Of a DNA stretch of 64,000 nt, positions 11,355-20,710 are shown piece by piece (the stretch's first letter is position 1; every line of letters starts with the position of its first letter). The notes under the pieces are model-generated. The model did not search any database and was not told where the DNA came from. It saw nothing but the letters and a program-made list of their open reading frames with translations. The stretch is from Dokdonella sp. (GTDB taxonomy: Bacteria > Pseudomonadota > Gammaproteobacteria > Xanthomonadales > Rhodanobacteraceae), in NCBI RefSeq assembly GCF_019634815.1, contig NZ_JAHCAP010000012.1, positions 25,558 through 89,557 on the forward strand, given 5' to 3'. Position numbers and translations under genes: made by a program.

Positions 11355-12455
11355 ATGCGATGCCTGATCCTGCTTGTCGCCTGCCTGCTTGCCAACCAGG
11401 CCGCGCCCGCACGCGCGCAAGGACAGGACTGGAAGGCACCGAAGATCGATCACCTCTTCATCATCATGCTCGAGAACCAGTTGTTCGAGACCACCTTCGG
11501 CAAGCAGTCACCGGCACCGTACCTTGCGCGTGAATTGCCGGCCAAGGGCGCGCTGCTGCGTCAGTTCTACGGCATCGGCCACCTCAGTTTGCCGAACTAC
11601 ATCGCGACGATCAGCGGCCAGGCGCCCAATCCCGCGACCCAACGCGACTGCACCACGTTCAGCCAATTCGTCGCCAGCGGTCCGCTCGATGCCGACGGCC
11701 AGCTGCCCGGCGAGGGCTGCGTCTACCCGGCTTCGGTGCTCACCATCGCCGACCAGCTCGACGCTGCCGGCAAGCACTGGAAGGCGTACATGGAAGACAT
11801 GGGCAACGATCCTGCGCGCGCAGCTGCCGAGTGTGGCCACTCACCGATCGGTGCCGAGGAGCGTACGCGCCACGCCAGCGCGCGCGACATGTACGTCGCC
11901 AAGCACAATCCCTTTGTCTACTTCCGTTCGATCATCGACGACCACAAACGTTGCCGGCGCGGGGTTGTCAATCTCAATCGCCTCGACCGCGACCTGCGCA
12001 GGCTCGACACCACGCCCAACTACAGTTACATCACGCCCAATCTCTGTCACGACGGGCATGACGCACCCTGCAAGAACGGCGAACCCGGAGGACTGGTTTC
12101 GGTTGACAAGTTCCTGCGCCATTGGGTGCCGCGCATCATGGCTTCGCCGGCCTACAAGCAGGGCGGGCTCATCCTCATCACCTTCGACGAGGCGACCATG
12201 GCTGACAAGTCGGCCTGCTGCGGCGCACGGCCTTTGCCCGGCGGTCCCGAACCCGGTTTGGGTGGTCCCGGCGGCGGCCGCATCGGCGCGGTGTTGCTGT
12301 CACCACACATCGCCCCCGGCACCCTGAGCGACGTACCCTACAACCACTATTCCCTGTTGCGCTGGAGCGAGGACAACTTCGGACTTGCACCGCTCGGCTA
12401 CGCGGGCATTCCGGGGTTGGTGACTTTCGGCGCCGACGTATTCACGCGGCACTGA
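11355..12455 (+). CDS. Secreted phosphoesterase family protein (acid phosphatase / phospholipase C-like)
   Basis: Predicted 366-residue exported protein: signal peptide (MRCLILLVACLLANQAAPARA) then a phosphoesterase-family core. It opens with IDHLFIIMLENQLFETTFG, continues with SLPNYIATISGQ, and carries a metal-site ITFDEA segment (about residue 278) and ending NHYSLLRWSEDNFGL. This family includes bacterial acid phosphatases and non-specific phospholipases C. GGAGAAATCG precedes the ATG at 11355. The physiological substrate is unknown; phosphate scavenging from lipids or nucleotides is the usual role. Confidence 0.85.
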   Translation: MRCLILLVACLLANQAAPARAQGQDWKAPKIDHLFIIMLENQLFETTFGKQSPAPYLARELPAKGALLRQFYGIGHLSLPNYIATISGQAPNPATQRDCTTFSQFVASGPLDADGQLPGEGCVYPASVLTIADQLDAAGKHWKAYMEDMGNDPARAAAECGHSPIGAEERTRHASARDMYVAKHNPFVYFRSIIDDHKRCRRGVVNLNRLDRDLRRLDTTPNYSYITPNLCHDGHDAPCKNGEPGGLVSVDKFLRHWVPRIMASPAYKQGGLILITFDEATMADKSACCGARPLPGGPEPGLGGPGGGRIGAVLLSPHIAPGTLSDVPYNHYSLLRWSEDNFGLAPLGYAGIPGLVTFGADVFTRH

Positions 12456-12528
12456 CACAGCCGCGATGCTTCGCCGGTCGCGGCGGATCCGCCGTGCCGA
12501 GTTCTTCAACGTTGCTTATCATCTCCCG

Positions 12529-14871
12529 ATGCCGATCTTCCGCCTTCCGTTGCTGCTGATCCTTCTGATCTGCGCGGTGCCTGCATTGGCGCAATCGCCG
12601 GACTCATCGAAATTCTTCGACGAAGCACGCGCGCAAGTCGCCGATATCCGCAAGCAACTCGGCGACGCCGACGTCGACGACGCCCAATTCAATCGATTTC
12701 GTGATGCAGCGGCGGCCGTGTCGAGCCAGGCAGACGCGATTGTGGCCGAGCGCACACCCGCACTGGCAGCGATTGAAGCCCGCTTGGCCGAACTCGGACC
12801 GGCGCCGGCCAAGGGCAGCAGCGAAGCCACCGACATCGCTGCGCAGCGCAGCGAATTGGGCCGACAGATCAATGCGCTCGACGCCGAGATCAAACGCGCC
12901 AAATTGCTCAGCGTCGACAGCCAGCAGCTCAGTGGTGAGATCGCCGAGGTCCGCCGCTCCAACTTCCTCACCCGCCTGTCGCAGCGCACCGCTTCGCCAT
13001 TGACGCCGGCGTTCTGGGTCGAGGTCAGCACCAATGCACCCCGTGATGGCGCGCGCCTTGCCAACCTGCGCGGCGCGCTGCGCAGCGCCTTGCAGGCCAG
13101 CTTTGCGCCGGACAACCGGGTGAACGCGATCGCCGGCATCAGCGCCGCGTTGCTGCTGGTGCTGCTTGGACGCTGGCTGGCCGAACGCCTGTTGCAGCAC
13201 CTGACCGCAAACCGGGTGGCTCCCGGCCGCCTGCGCCGCTCGTCCCATGCCGTCGCAGTGGTGATCACAGGTACCGTGTTGAACGGCGCCGGTGCGCAGA
13301 TCGCATTGGCCGGACTCGATGCTCAAGGCGCGCTCAGCGGCATGGCCAGGGAGTTGGCCAACACGCTCGTTGGCGCGATCTACGTCGGCAGCTTCGTCGC
13401 CGGACTCGCCCGCGCCTTGCTGTCGGTGTCGCGCCCAAGCTGGCGGCTGCCGCCGATTCCCGACTCGATCGCGCAACGCCTGCGGCTTGCGCCCATCCTG
13501 TTCGGCGTCTTCAGCACGTCCATCATTGCCCTGGTTGCGCTCAATCGCCTGATCGGCATCAGCCTGTCGGCGACGATCGCTACCAGCTGTATTGCCGCCC
13601 TCGGCTACGGCGGCTTGATCGCCTGGACGCTCACGCGTCTGCGCGTGCCGGCCGACACCGCAAACGCAGCGCATGCGAACTTGCTTGGCTTCACGATCGC
13701 CGCGCTCTGGCTGGGCGTCTTTGCGACCTTGCTGACCTGCCTCGCGGGCTACATCGCGGTCGCCTATCTCATTTCCGGGCAGATGCTGTGGTTGGGCATC
13801 ATTGCCGCGAGCTGCTACCTGCTGATCTGTTTCATTGACGATCTGGCCGCCGCAGTGCTTTCTTCGCAGGCGGAATGGGCACAGCGCACCCTGGGTCTGG
13901 CGCCACACACGCTCGACCAGACGGGCGTGCTGCTCTCGGGTACGTTCCGCTTGCTGGTTTTCGTGCTGGCGCTGGCCGCTTCGCTGGCACCCTTCGGTAC
14001 GCGGCCTTCGGACTTGCTCGAGCGCGGCAGCAAACTCGGCAACGGTCTGTCGATCGGCGAAATCCACTTGGCACCATCGTCAGTGTTCGGAGCCATTGCC
14101 GTCTTCCTGCTCGGCAGCTGGGCGGTACGCGCCGCGCAACGCTGGTTCGGCGAGCGCTTCCTGCCCACCACCAGCCTCGAACCGGCCATGCGTTCCTCGG
14201 TGTCGACAATCCTCGGCTATGCCGGCCTTGTCCTGGTGGTGGCGCTGGCCCTGTCCGAGCTCGGCCTGTCGCTGGAGCGAATCGCCTGGGTCGCAAGCGC
14301 ACTCTCGGTCGGTATCGGCTTCGGCTTGCAATCTGTGGTGCAGAATTTCGTGTCCGGACTGATCCTGCTCGCCGAGCGTCCGGTCAAGGTCGGCGACTGG
14401 GTCGCGCTGGGGGACACCGAGGGCGACATCCGCCGCATCCACGTGCGCGCCACCGAAATCCGCATGGCCGACTATTCGACCGTGATCGTTCCCAATTCCG
14501 AACTGATCACCAAGAGCGTGCGCAACGTAACCCGCGCCGGCGCCGAGGGCCGCGTACGTTTCACCCTGCCGGTTGCGCTCGACAGTGACCCCGGCCGTGT
14601 GCACGACATTGCACTCAACGTGCTGGTCAGTCACCCGGCCGTGCTCGCGTACCCGGCCCCTGTGGTTCTGCTTGATGCCATCGGCGACAACCGCCTGCTG
14701 TTCGTCATCGCCGCCTTCATCGCCAACCCGCGCGATACCAGCAGCGTGCGCAGCGAACTGCTGCTGGAACTGTTGGCGCGCCTGCGTGCCGAGGGCATCA
14801 GCCTGCGCACGCCGATGCCGGTTTCGCTCGATGGCGCCGGCACAAGGTCCGACGCCGGCATCAACCCCTGA
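12529..14871 (+). CDS. DUF3772/MscS-family mechanosensitive ion channel
   Basis: Predicted 780-residue inner-membrane channel. The order is signal peptide (about 1-23), a periplasmic coiled-coil region with DUF3772-like character (25-190), a long multi-spanning segment, then the MscS core. The pore-lining helix is seen in SALSVGIGFGLQSVVQNFVS, followed by the beta domain (RPVKVGDWVALGDTEGDIRR, VIVPNSELI). Such large MscS relatives open under membrane tension and protect against hypo-osmotic shock. The start is set at 12529 because it begins directly with the signal peptide; upstream frame adds an Arg-rich stretch unlikely to be translated. Confidence 0.88.
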   Translation: MPIFRLPLLLILLICAVPALAQSPDSSKFFDEARAQVADIRKQLGDADVDDAQFNRFRDAAAAVSSQADAIVAERTPALAAIEARLAELGPAPAKGSSEATDIAAQRSELGRQINALDAEIKRAKLLSVDSQQLSGEIAEVRRSNFLTRLSQRTASPLTPAFWVEVSTNAPRDGARLANLRGALRSALQASFAPDNRVNAIAGISAALLLVLLGRWLAERLLQHLTANRVAPGRLRRSSHAVAVVITGTVLNGAGAQIALAGLDAQGALSGMARELANTLVGAIYVGSFVAGLARALLSVSRPSWRLPPIPDSIAQRLRLAPILFGVFSTSIIALVALNRLIGISLSATIATSCIAALGYGGLIAWTLTRLRVPADTANAAHANLLGFTIAALWLGVFATLLTCLAGYIAVAYLISGQMLWLGIIAASCYLLICFIDDLAAAVLSSQAEWAQRTLGLAPHTLDQTGVLLSGTFRLLVFVLALAASLAPFGTRPSDLLERGSKLGNGLSIGEIHLAPSSVFGAIAVFLLGSWAVRAAQRWFGERFLPTTSLEPAMRSSVSTILGYAGLVLVVALALSELGLSLERIAWVASALSVGIGFGLQSVVQNFVSGLILLAERPVKVGDWVALGDTEGDIRRIHVRATEIRMADYSTVIVPNSELITKSVRNVTRAGAEGRVRFTLPVALDSDPGRVHDIALNVLVSHPAVLAYPAPVVLLDAIGDNRLLFVIAAFIANPRDTSSVRSELLLELLARLRAEGISLRTPMPVSLDGAGTRSDAGINP

Positions 14872-14876
14872 TACGA

Positions 14877-14901
14877 CACCGCCGGCACGAGGCCGGCGGT
14901 G
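14877..14901. terminator. Hairpin between convergent MscS and HU-like genes
   Basis: Perfect 10-bp GC-rich stem (14877-14886 with 14892-14901) and a 5-nt loop, 5 bp past the MscS stop and 27 bp past the convergent HU-like stop. Probably serves both genes. Confidence 0.65.
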
Positions 14902-14928
14902 CGCAAGAACGCTTGCGGATGGGCGCGC

Positions 14929-15288
14929 TTACTGCGCCGCGTCCTTGAGCTTCTTGAGAGCGCGGATCTTCACCTTGACCGAAGCCGGCTTGGCCGCAAA
15001 CCAACGCTCTTCCTTGGTGAACGGATCGATGCCCTTGCGCTTGGGCTTGGCCGGCACATTGACCGCCGTGACCTTGAGCAGGCCCGGCAGCGTGAACACG
15101 CCCGCACCCTTCTTGTGGATCGAATTGGCAGCTGCCTGTTCGAGCGCGGCGAGCACGGCGCGCACGTCCTTGGACGCAACGCCACTGTGCTCGGCCAGAT
15201 GCGCCACCAGGCCCGATTTGCCCAGCGCTTCGGTGATCGGCTTGGACGCGGGCTTCTTGCCGGCAGCCGGCTTTTTGGATGTAGCCAT
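14929..15288 (-). CDS. HU/IHF-family DNA-binding protein with Lys/Ala-rich N-terminus
   Basis: Predicted 119-residue nucleoid-type protein. The first 18 residues are a Lys/Ala/Pro-rich tail (MATSKKPAAGKKPASKP). The HU fold follows, with the helical half about 18-60 (SGLVAHLAEHSGVASKDV) and a beta arm (GVFTLPGLLKV). The tail makes it longer than the usual 90 residues. A GGAG box lies upstream of the ATG. Basic tails on HU-like proteins are thought to add DNA contacts; here that is inference. It is monocistronic, with a terminator downstream and the kinase operon terminator upstream. Confidence 0.85.
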   Translation of the reverse strand: MATSKKPAAGKKPASKPITEALGKSGLVAHLAEHSGVASKDVRAVLAALEQAAANSIHKKGAGVFTLPGLLKVTAVNVPAKPKRKGIDPFTKEERWFAAKPASVKVKIRALKKLKDAAQ

Positions 15289-15382
15289 GGTTATCGTTTC
15301 TCCGTGGGGTAGCGCGACGCGATGCTGGCGCCGCTGCGCGTAGCGTAGCGTGTTTTAAGGCCTTGCGCGCAAGCAAAGGCCC

Positions 15383-15402
15383 AAAAAAACGCACTTTGTG
15401 CG
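15383..15402 (-). terminator. Rho-independent terminator of the two-component operon
   Basis: Read on the minus strand: a 5-bp stem (15398-15402 with 15390-15394) around a 3-nt loop followed by seven T (15389-15383). It lies about 60 bp after the stop of the first kinase gene, so it probably ends the regulator-kinase-kinase transcript before the HU-like gene. Confidence 0.65.
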
Positions 15403-15459
15403 GCGCGACGTGCACGGATCGCGCCAGCATGCTTCGCAGGTGGATCAGCCGGCGCGCAC

Positions 15460-17262
15460 TCAGATGCGCGCCACCCGCAGCATCACGTTGGTGCCCGGCG
15501 CTTGCGCACGCGGCGTGATCGAGAAGCTCCCGCCCAGCGCATGCATGCGCGCCTGCAGGTTGCGCAAGCCACGCCCGCTGCCCCGTGGCTGCACCAGGCC
15601 GCAGCCATCATCTTCAACCGCGAGCACGAGATCGCCCTGGTCCCGGCGCGCAATGATGCGCACTTCACTCGCCTGCGCGTGCTGGATTACGTTGCTGAGC
15701 AGTTCCTCGACGCAGCGGAACACCTCGGCCAGCCTGCGCCGGCTCGTGACCTGGACGCGATCGACGCCGTCTATCAACCACTGGCTGCGCAAGCCCGCCG
15801 CATCCAGCGGCGATTGCATGCGTTGTCGCAGCAATTCCAGCGCGCCACCTACCGTTTGCGAAGCGCCATCGATCGCGTCGATCATCAAACGCAAGTCAAG
15901 CAGCGCACGCTGGATCTCACCGCTCAGGGGCGAGCTTGGCATTTCATCGCGAATGCGCGCGAGAACTGCAAGCATGCGCGCACCGAATCCCTCATCGATC
16001 GCATTGAGCATGCGCTCGCGCTCCTCGCCGGCGATTTCCTCCGAAATCCGGTTCCACGCGGTCAGGCTCGAGGCACGTCCGGTCGGCAGCACGCCATCGA
16101 GATGCACATCGAGGGTACGGGCTGCCTGCTTGAGCAGGCGCGCGCCCATCGTCACGCGGCGCACGAGCAGGAAGCCGATCGTCGCCATCAGCACGGTCAC
16201 GCCCAGCGGACTGATCCAGCGCATGCCCTGCATCGGGCTCACGCGCCCGCCCAGGATTTCCAGGACCGCGCACAGGATTGCAAAGCCCAAGGCCCAGTAC
16301 AGGGCCGCCCGCTCGATGCGTGGCGCATGCCGCGCGCGCAGGCAGACATCGATCGCAAGCAGCGCGGCAATGCCGGCAGTTCCCAGCCAGAACAGCAGGT
16401 CCAGCCAGCGGTTTGCATCAAGGTCGGCCAGCCGCATGACCACCTGCATGCCGATCAGGGCGGTCATCATGATGCCGGCCCAGCGCTTTGCCGTGATGCG
16501 CCAGAAACCGAGCAATAAGCGATGCACCACGACGATGAAGAACAGAAGACTCAGGTCGGACAGCGTGCGCCACAGCTCCGGCCCACCGGGCATCACGCCG
16601 ATCACCAGATACAGGGGCCGCAGGGTCGCCAGCGCGACGGCAAGCATGAAATGGGTCCATTCGGGCGCACCGCGGTACAAACTGGAAAGGACCACCGCGA
16701 TCAAGCCGAGCACCACCAACAAGGCGATGCAAATCACGGGGATCACGACCTGGCGCCACCAGTTGCCCAACCACACGGGTTGCAACTGTGCTGCGGGGCC
16801 AACGCACATCGGCCCAAGGATCGTCGGGCCCAGCGTGTCGCTGATTGGAACGCGCAAGCTGAGCAGGTTGTTGCCCCAGCGCAAGGCATCCTCGGGTATC
16901 AGGTACAGGCGCGGCACGGAGGAACGGTAATCGCGTCGTTCGAGGTCGATCTGCGGCGTCAGGTTGCGCGCATTGACGTGCACTTCGAGGAAGGGCGCGG
17001 CCATGCCGATGTAGGCCGCCTGTGGCACGCGATCGGCGTCGTATCGAAAATGATGCCGCAAGGACAGGATCGCGGTTCCATCGGCGTTGGCATGCAGGTA
17101 ACTGGGCAGATCGACCGGCGCGCCGCGATCGGCATCCATCATCACGTCGGTGCAAAGGGAAGGCGGCGCATTCGTGTTGCGGTAGAAGGCCACGACCGCA
17201 AGCATCGCGAGCAACACCAATGCGGCTGCAATCACACGGCGCTGGAAGGCTGCTTTCTGCAT
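15460..17262 (-). CDS. Membrane histidine kinase-like protein lacking the phospho-acceptor His but with intact ATPase domain
   Basis: Predicted 600-residue inner-membrane protein: one N-terminal helix, an extracytoplasmic region of about 145 residues, seven or so membrane helices (about 170-380), then a HisKA_3-type dimerisation helix and an HATPase domain. The expected acceptor motif reads AIDEGFGARM, so the His is replaced by Asp423 (codon at 15994-15996). The ATP-binding half looks intact: N box ELLSNVIQHA (Asn524), G1 box EDDGCGL, G2 box GRGLRNLQARM. It lies 3 bp after its paralogue, which has the reverse defect. The simplest reading is an ATP-binding partner that phosphorylates the paralogue in trans. 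It could instead be a pseudokinase regulator. The sensed signal is unknown. Confidence 0.85.
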   Translation of the reverse strand: MQKAAFQRRVIAAALVLLAMLAVVAFYRNTNAPPSLCTDVMMDADRGAPVDLPSYLHANADGTAILSLRHHFRYDADRVPQAAYIGMAAPFLEVHVNARNLTPQIDLERRDYRSSVPRLYLIPEDALRWGNNLLSLRVPISDTLGPTILGPMCVGPAAQLQPVWLGNWWRQVVIPVICIALLVVLGLIAVVLSSLYRGAPEWTHFMLAVALATLRPLYLVIGVMPGGPELWRTLSDLSLLFFIVVVHRLLLGFWRITAKRWAGIMMTALIGMQVVMRLADLDANRWLDLLFWLGTAGIAALLAIDVCLRARHAPRIERAALYWALGFAILCAVLEILGGRVSPMQGMRWISPLGVTVLMATIGFLLVRRVTMGARLLKQAARTLDVHLDGVLPTGRASSLTAWNRISEEIAGEERERMLNAIDEGFGARMLAVLARIRDEMPSSPLSGEIQRALLDLRLMIDAIDGASQTVGGALELLRQRMQSPLDAAGLRSQWLIDGVDRVQVTSRRRLAEVFRCVEELLSNVIQHAQASEVRIIARRDQGDLVLAVEDDGCGLVQPRGSGRGLRNLQARMHALGGSFSITPRAQAPGTNVMLRVARI

Positions 17263-17265
17263 GAA

Positions 17266-19062
17266 TCAGAACATCGGCAAGGTGAAGCCGCAGCGAGGCT
17301 GCTGCGTATCGATCGACCAATGAAGCACGCCGCGCGCGGAACGAACCAGCCGTTCGACGCGCGCCACCACGGTGGCATTCCAACCCGCGCCGCCGAGCAC
17401 GGTGAAGTCGACCGCGCTAGCACCTGCATGGATCGCGACCACGACCGGTCCGTCGCCAATACCGGCCAGGGCCTCGCTGAGCAACTCCTCGACTCCCCGA
17501 TAGGCTGCGATCAGGCGATTGCGATTGCCGATGATGACATCATCGAGTTGATCGAACTTCCATTGGCAGCGATCCGCAGCCAGTGTATTGGCTTGCTCGA
17601 AGCGGCTGCGGAAGCGCGCCATCGCGCTGCCGAGCGATTGCGAGGAATCATCCATCGCATCGAGCATCAAGCGCATGTCGAGCAAGGCGCGCTGGATCTG
17701 CCCGCGCAGGGGTGAGTGCGGCAACTCGCGGCGGGCTTGCGCAAGTACGCCGACCAGGCGCGAGCCAAAGCCATCATGAATGTCGCGCATGAGCCTGCGG
17801 CGCTCGCGCTCCCCAATCCTGGAGGTCAAATGCGCCCACAATCGCCTGGTCGGCATGTTGTCGTCGGCCAGCGCCTGATCGAGCTCCCCGGCCAGGCTTT
17901 CGGTTGCCGCATTGAGGACGTAACCGCCGATGGCCATGCGCCGCACCAGCAAATAGCCCAGGCCCATGGCCAGCGCCATCATCGCCAGCGCGCTCGCGCC
18001 ATGCCAGCGCTGCGCGAACGGCAGCCAGCCATCAATGGTTTCCGGCAGCGACACCATGAAGGCGAAGGCACAGACACCAATCACGACGCGCCGCTCGATA
18101 CGGTGCATGAAACGCGCCCGCACGAAGATCACGAGCGCAACCATCAAGGCGCTGGACAACACGAGCAACATGAAAGCCATGCCTGCGACAGCGTCGGATG
18201 CCGGCGGCAACCCATGCATGCGCAAGGCCACGCAGGCCGCTTCGAGAAACGTGGATACGTACAGCAATTTGAGCAGCCAGGGTACCCGATAGCGCCAGTG
18301 CGCACGCATGAACCCATGGAGCAGGTAGGGCAAGGCAATCAGGCTCGCGTTGCCGATGTGGATCCACAGCATCGGGCCGCCCGGTCGCGCCGGCGAGGCG
18401 CCATACGCCATGCGCACGATCAGCACCGCGAGCAGCGCGATGTACCACAGGTACGCGGCAGGCCGGCCGTTGAGCCACCACAGCAGGCCGGCCAGGATCG
18501 CCAGCGCCAGCAGCAAGGCGAGGCCAAGCCTGGCCAGTCCCGTGATGCGCCACCAGTTCGCTTCGAATGCAGGGCCGAGCACGGCCAATGGACCCAAGCA
18601 CAGCTGCTCGACGCCATGCGGACCAAGGGCTGGGTTTTCCGGCAGAATCAGGTCGGCAACATTGTCCCCCGTGCGCAGCAGGTCCGCCGGCAAGACATGC
18701 AGGTGCGGTGAGATATCGCGCCGGTTGCTTGCCGCAAGCTCGACGCCCGGCGTGAGATCGGCGCCATTGAGCGTGAGTCGATAGAACGGCCGGGCGCTGC
18801 CGATTGCCAGCGCAAGCCGCGCGGCCGGCACGGTCGGCAGCTCGAATCGGAATTGGTAACGCGCAAGCGCCGGTCCAGCTGCGGTGGCTTGGCCCGGCTG
18901 CATGACCTCGATCACCTGCGGCGGCGTGGCAATGCACTGCGCGCCTGGCGCTTGGCGATAACGCGTCGCGAACAGGGCGAGCGCGACCGCGACCATCAAT
19001 GCGGCAACCATCGACAAGCGTTGCAAGGCCAGGCGCAAGCCGGAGCGCGGGGCACTTGGCAT
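17266..19062 (-). CDS. Membrane histidine kinase-like protein with acceptor His but degenerate ATPase domain
   Basis: Predicted 598-residue paralogue of the next gene, with the same layout: N-terminal helix, periplasmic region, multi-spanning membrane block, HisKA_3 helix and C-terminal domain. The acceptor motif is intact (RDIHDGFGSRL, His429, codon at 17776-17778). The ATPase region has lost its key residues. The N-box Asn is Glu (ELLSEALAG) in the exact column where the partner has Asn, the DxGxG box reads GGAGW, and no G2 box is visible. It should therefore not bind ATP by itself. The regulator stop (TGA) is followed at once by TTG GAG ATG, so TTG at 19068 is an alternative start. Tight spacing suggests translational coupling and equal amounts of the two kinases. 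Confidence 0.85.
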   Translation of the reverse strand: MPSAPRSGLRLALQRLSMVAALMVAVALALFATRYRQAPGAQCIATPPQVIEVMQPGQATAAGPALARYQFRFELPTVPAARLALAIGSARPFYRLTLNGADLTPGVELAASNRRDISPHLHVLPADLLRTGDNVADLILPENPALGPHGVEQLCLGPLAVLGPAFEANWWRITGLARLGLALLLALAILAGLLWWLNGRPAAYLWYIALLAVLIVRMAYGASPARPGGPMLWIHIGNASLIALPYLLHGFMRAHWRYRVPWLLKLLYVSTFLEAACVALRMHGLPPASDAVAGMAFMLLVLSSALMVALVIFVRARFMHRIERRVVIGVCAFAFMVSLPETIDGWLPFAQRWHGASALAMMALAMGLGYLLVRRMAIGGYVLNAATESLAGELDQALADDNMPTRRLWAHLTSRIGERERRRLMRDIHDGFGSRLVGVLAQARRELPHSPLRGQIQRALLDMRLMLDAMDDSSQSLGSAMARFRSRFEQANTLAADRCQWKFDQLDDVIIGNRNRLIAAYRGVEELLSEALAGIGDGPVVVAIHAGASAVDFTVLGGAGWNATVVARVERLVRSARGVLHWSIDTQQPRCGFTLPMF

Positions 19063-19068
19063 CTCCAA

Positions 19069-19728
19069 TCACACCAGGCGCCGGCGCCGCGCCTCGAACA
19101 AAGCCTGGGCAAGATTGGAAACCTGCAGCTTCTCGTAGACGTGGCGTACATGGGTGTACACCGTCGATGGTCGCGTGCCGGTCATTTCGGAGATGGCCCG
19201 GTAACTGTGTCCTTGCGCAGCCAGCTGCAGGACCGCGCGTTCGCTCTGGGTGAGGCTGACCGGTAGTCCTTGCGGCGGCTTGCGCAGATTTTCCTGCTTG
19301 CGCAGAAGGTCCATCAGGCGCTGCGCAATGCTCGGGCTGATGCATGAGCCGCCCTGCGAGGCAACGGCAATGGAGTGCGCAATTTCCTCGGTTGGATCGA
19401 GCTTCGACGCATAGCCCTTGGCGCCGGCAAGGATCGCCTCGACCACGCTGTCTTCGTCGGCAACGGATGAGATCACCAGCACGACCGGTGGCTGCGGTAG
19501 CGCGCAGGCATGGACGATCGCATCGATGCCCGATCCATCGGGCAAGACGAGGTCGGCCAGCAGCAGGTCGCAAGGCTGCTCATCCAGTGCTTGCAAGCAC
19601 TGCGCCAGCGTTTCGGTTTCCTGCAACTGCATGTCGTACCTGTCGAGCACGCTGACGGCTTCGCGCACCACCTGACGCGCATTAGGGTCATCTTCCAGCA
19701 GCAGTACCCGCAAGGCCCTATCCCCCAT
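19069..19728 (-). CDS. NarL/FixJ-type response regulator
   Basis: Predicted 219-residue regulator. The receiver domain has the acidic pocket LLLEDDPNARQ, the phospho-acceptor Asp in LLLADLVLPDGSGID, and the conserved Lys in YASKLDP. A LuxR-type helix-turn-helix follows (LTQSERAVLQLAAQG, RAISEMTGTRPSTVYTHVR). The start ATG at 19728 gives a receiver of normal length. It heads the operon with the two kinases, so it is the likely receiver of their phosphate. Its targets are unknown; its own upstream region carries a 12-bp palindrome. Confidence 0.93.
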   Translation of the reverse strand: MGDRALRVLLLEDDPNARQVVREAVSVLDRYDMQLQETETLAQCLQALDEQPCDLLLADLVLPDGSGIDAIVHACALPQPPVVLVISSVADEDSVVEAILAGAKGYASKLDPTEEIAHSIAVASQGGSCISPSIAQRLMDLLRKQENLRKPPQGLPVSLTQSERAVLQLAAQGHSYRAISEMTGTRPSTVYTHVRHVYEKLQVSNLAQALFEARRRRLV

Positions 19729-20151
19729 CGTCACCACACCAAGGCCGCGCGCCCATGAAATGCCGCGTGCCGACCGACCCAAGCGGCTCGTCGCGATCCA
19801 TGACCGGGGGCGCAGGCGCCTTCCATCATAGCCAGCGTGCCGCACAAACCCGACCGGGTCCTGATTGCATATTGCCCAACCTCATAAGCCTTGGGTAACT
19901 GTCTACACAAATTTGTGGACGCATCTTTCATTGGATCGGCGCAGGATTACTCAGTCGATAGCGCGGGGCTTCATCCCCTGATCGCCCCGCACGGCCATGG
20001 ATGGCCATCCTTCGACCGCGTGATGCGCACAGCCGCGCCGTGGGCATCGGCGCGCCGGGATGCAAGGCAGGATCGGCTCGCTCCCTCGTGATCGAACAGA
20101 TCCACGTGCAGGGGACTCGATGCCCGGACCCTTCCTGCGGAGCACGCCCCG
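19729..20151. promoter_or_regulatory. Divergent regulatory region with a 12-bp palindrome
   Basis: About 420 bp between the response regulator (minus) and the GFA-family gene (plus), with a locally AT-richer stretch at about 19865-19935. A perfect 12-bp palindrome, CACAAATTTGTG, occupies 19906-19917. It could be a dimer-binding operator for the adjacent NarL-type regulator, but this rests on position and symmetry only. No gene is seen in the gap. Confidence 0.4.
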
Positions 20152-20670
20152 ATGACCCTGTCGATTTCCTGCCGTTGCGGTACCAGCCGAATCTTTGCCA
20201 GCGGCATCCCGGTGCTGCGCGCGTATTGCCACAGCCAGGCATGCCGTGAGCTGTTCGGCGGCGCGGTGACTGCCCTTGCCGCATGGCGCCGCAGCGAAGT
20301 CGACTTGCCCGCCGGGGCGCGCGCCTTGGCCTGCTTCACGCTCGGGAACCGCCAATCGAAACGTCATTTCTGCGCCGGCTGCGGCGACATCCTGTTCGCG
20401 GAAGATGCCTTGGGTTTTCGCCTGATTCCGGGCCAAGCGCTGGCCAATGCTGGCCACGGCGCCGTGCCCGAGCGTTTTGCACCGATCATGCACGTCAACT
20501 ATTCGCAGCGGCAATTCGACGTTGCCGACAACCTGCCCAAGTACCTGGAGCGCCCGGGCGGGCCGATGTACGACGGCCTGCGCGCGCCACCGCGCCCACC
20601 ACGCTCGCTCGAGATCCCCGTCTCGATGCAACAGGTGCGGGCCCTCCGAGGCAACGCAAAGATTCTTTGA
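20152..20670 (+). CDS. GFA/CENP-V domain zinc protein
   Basis: Predicted 172-residue cytosolic protein with the Cys pattern of the GFA (glutathione-dependent formaldehyde-activating-like) fold: CRCG near residue 8, CHSQACRELFG about 26-36, and CAGCGDILF about 73-81. These are zinc ligands. The family holds enzymes and many proteins of unknown role, and formaldehyde chemistry should not be assumed. It is separated by about 110 bp from the repeat-protein gene, so it may or may not belong to that cluster. Confidence 0.8.
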   Translation: MTLSISCRCGTSRIFASGIPVLRAYCHSQACRELFGGAVTALAAWRRSEVDLPAGARALACFTLGNRQSKRHFCAGCGDILFAEDALGFRLIPGQALANAGHGAVPERFAPIMHVNYSQRQFDVADNLPKYLERPGGPMYDGLRAPPRPPRSLEIPVSMQQVRALRGNAKIL

Positions 20671-20710
20671 ACCTCTCCAGCCGAGTCCGCGACTCAAATG
20701 CCAGACGCCA

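Noticed and set aside
17266..19062. Reading the second kinase as a simple pseudogene
   Set aside because: The frame is full length, matched in size to its partner, tightly coupled to it, and the acceptor-His motif is perfectly kept; decay would not spare that motif selectively.
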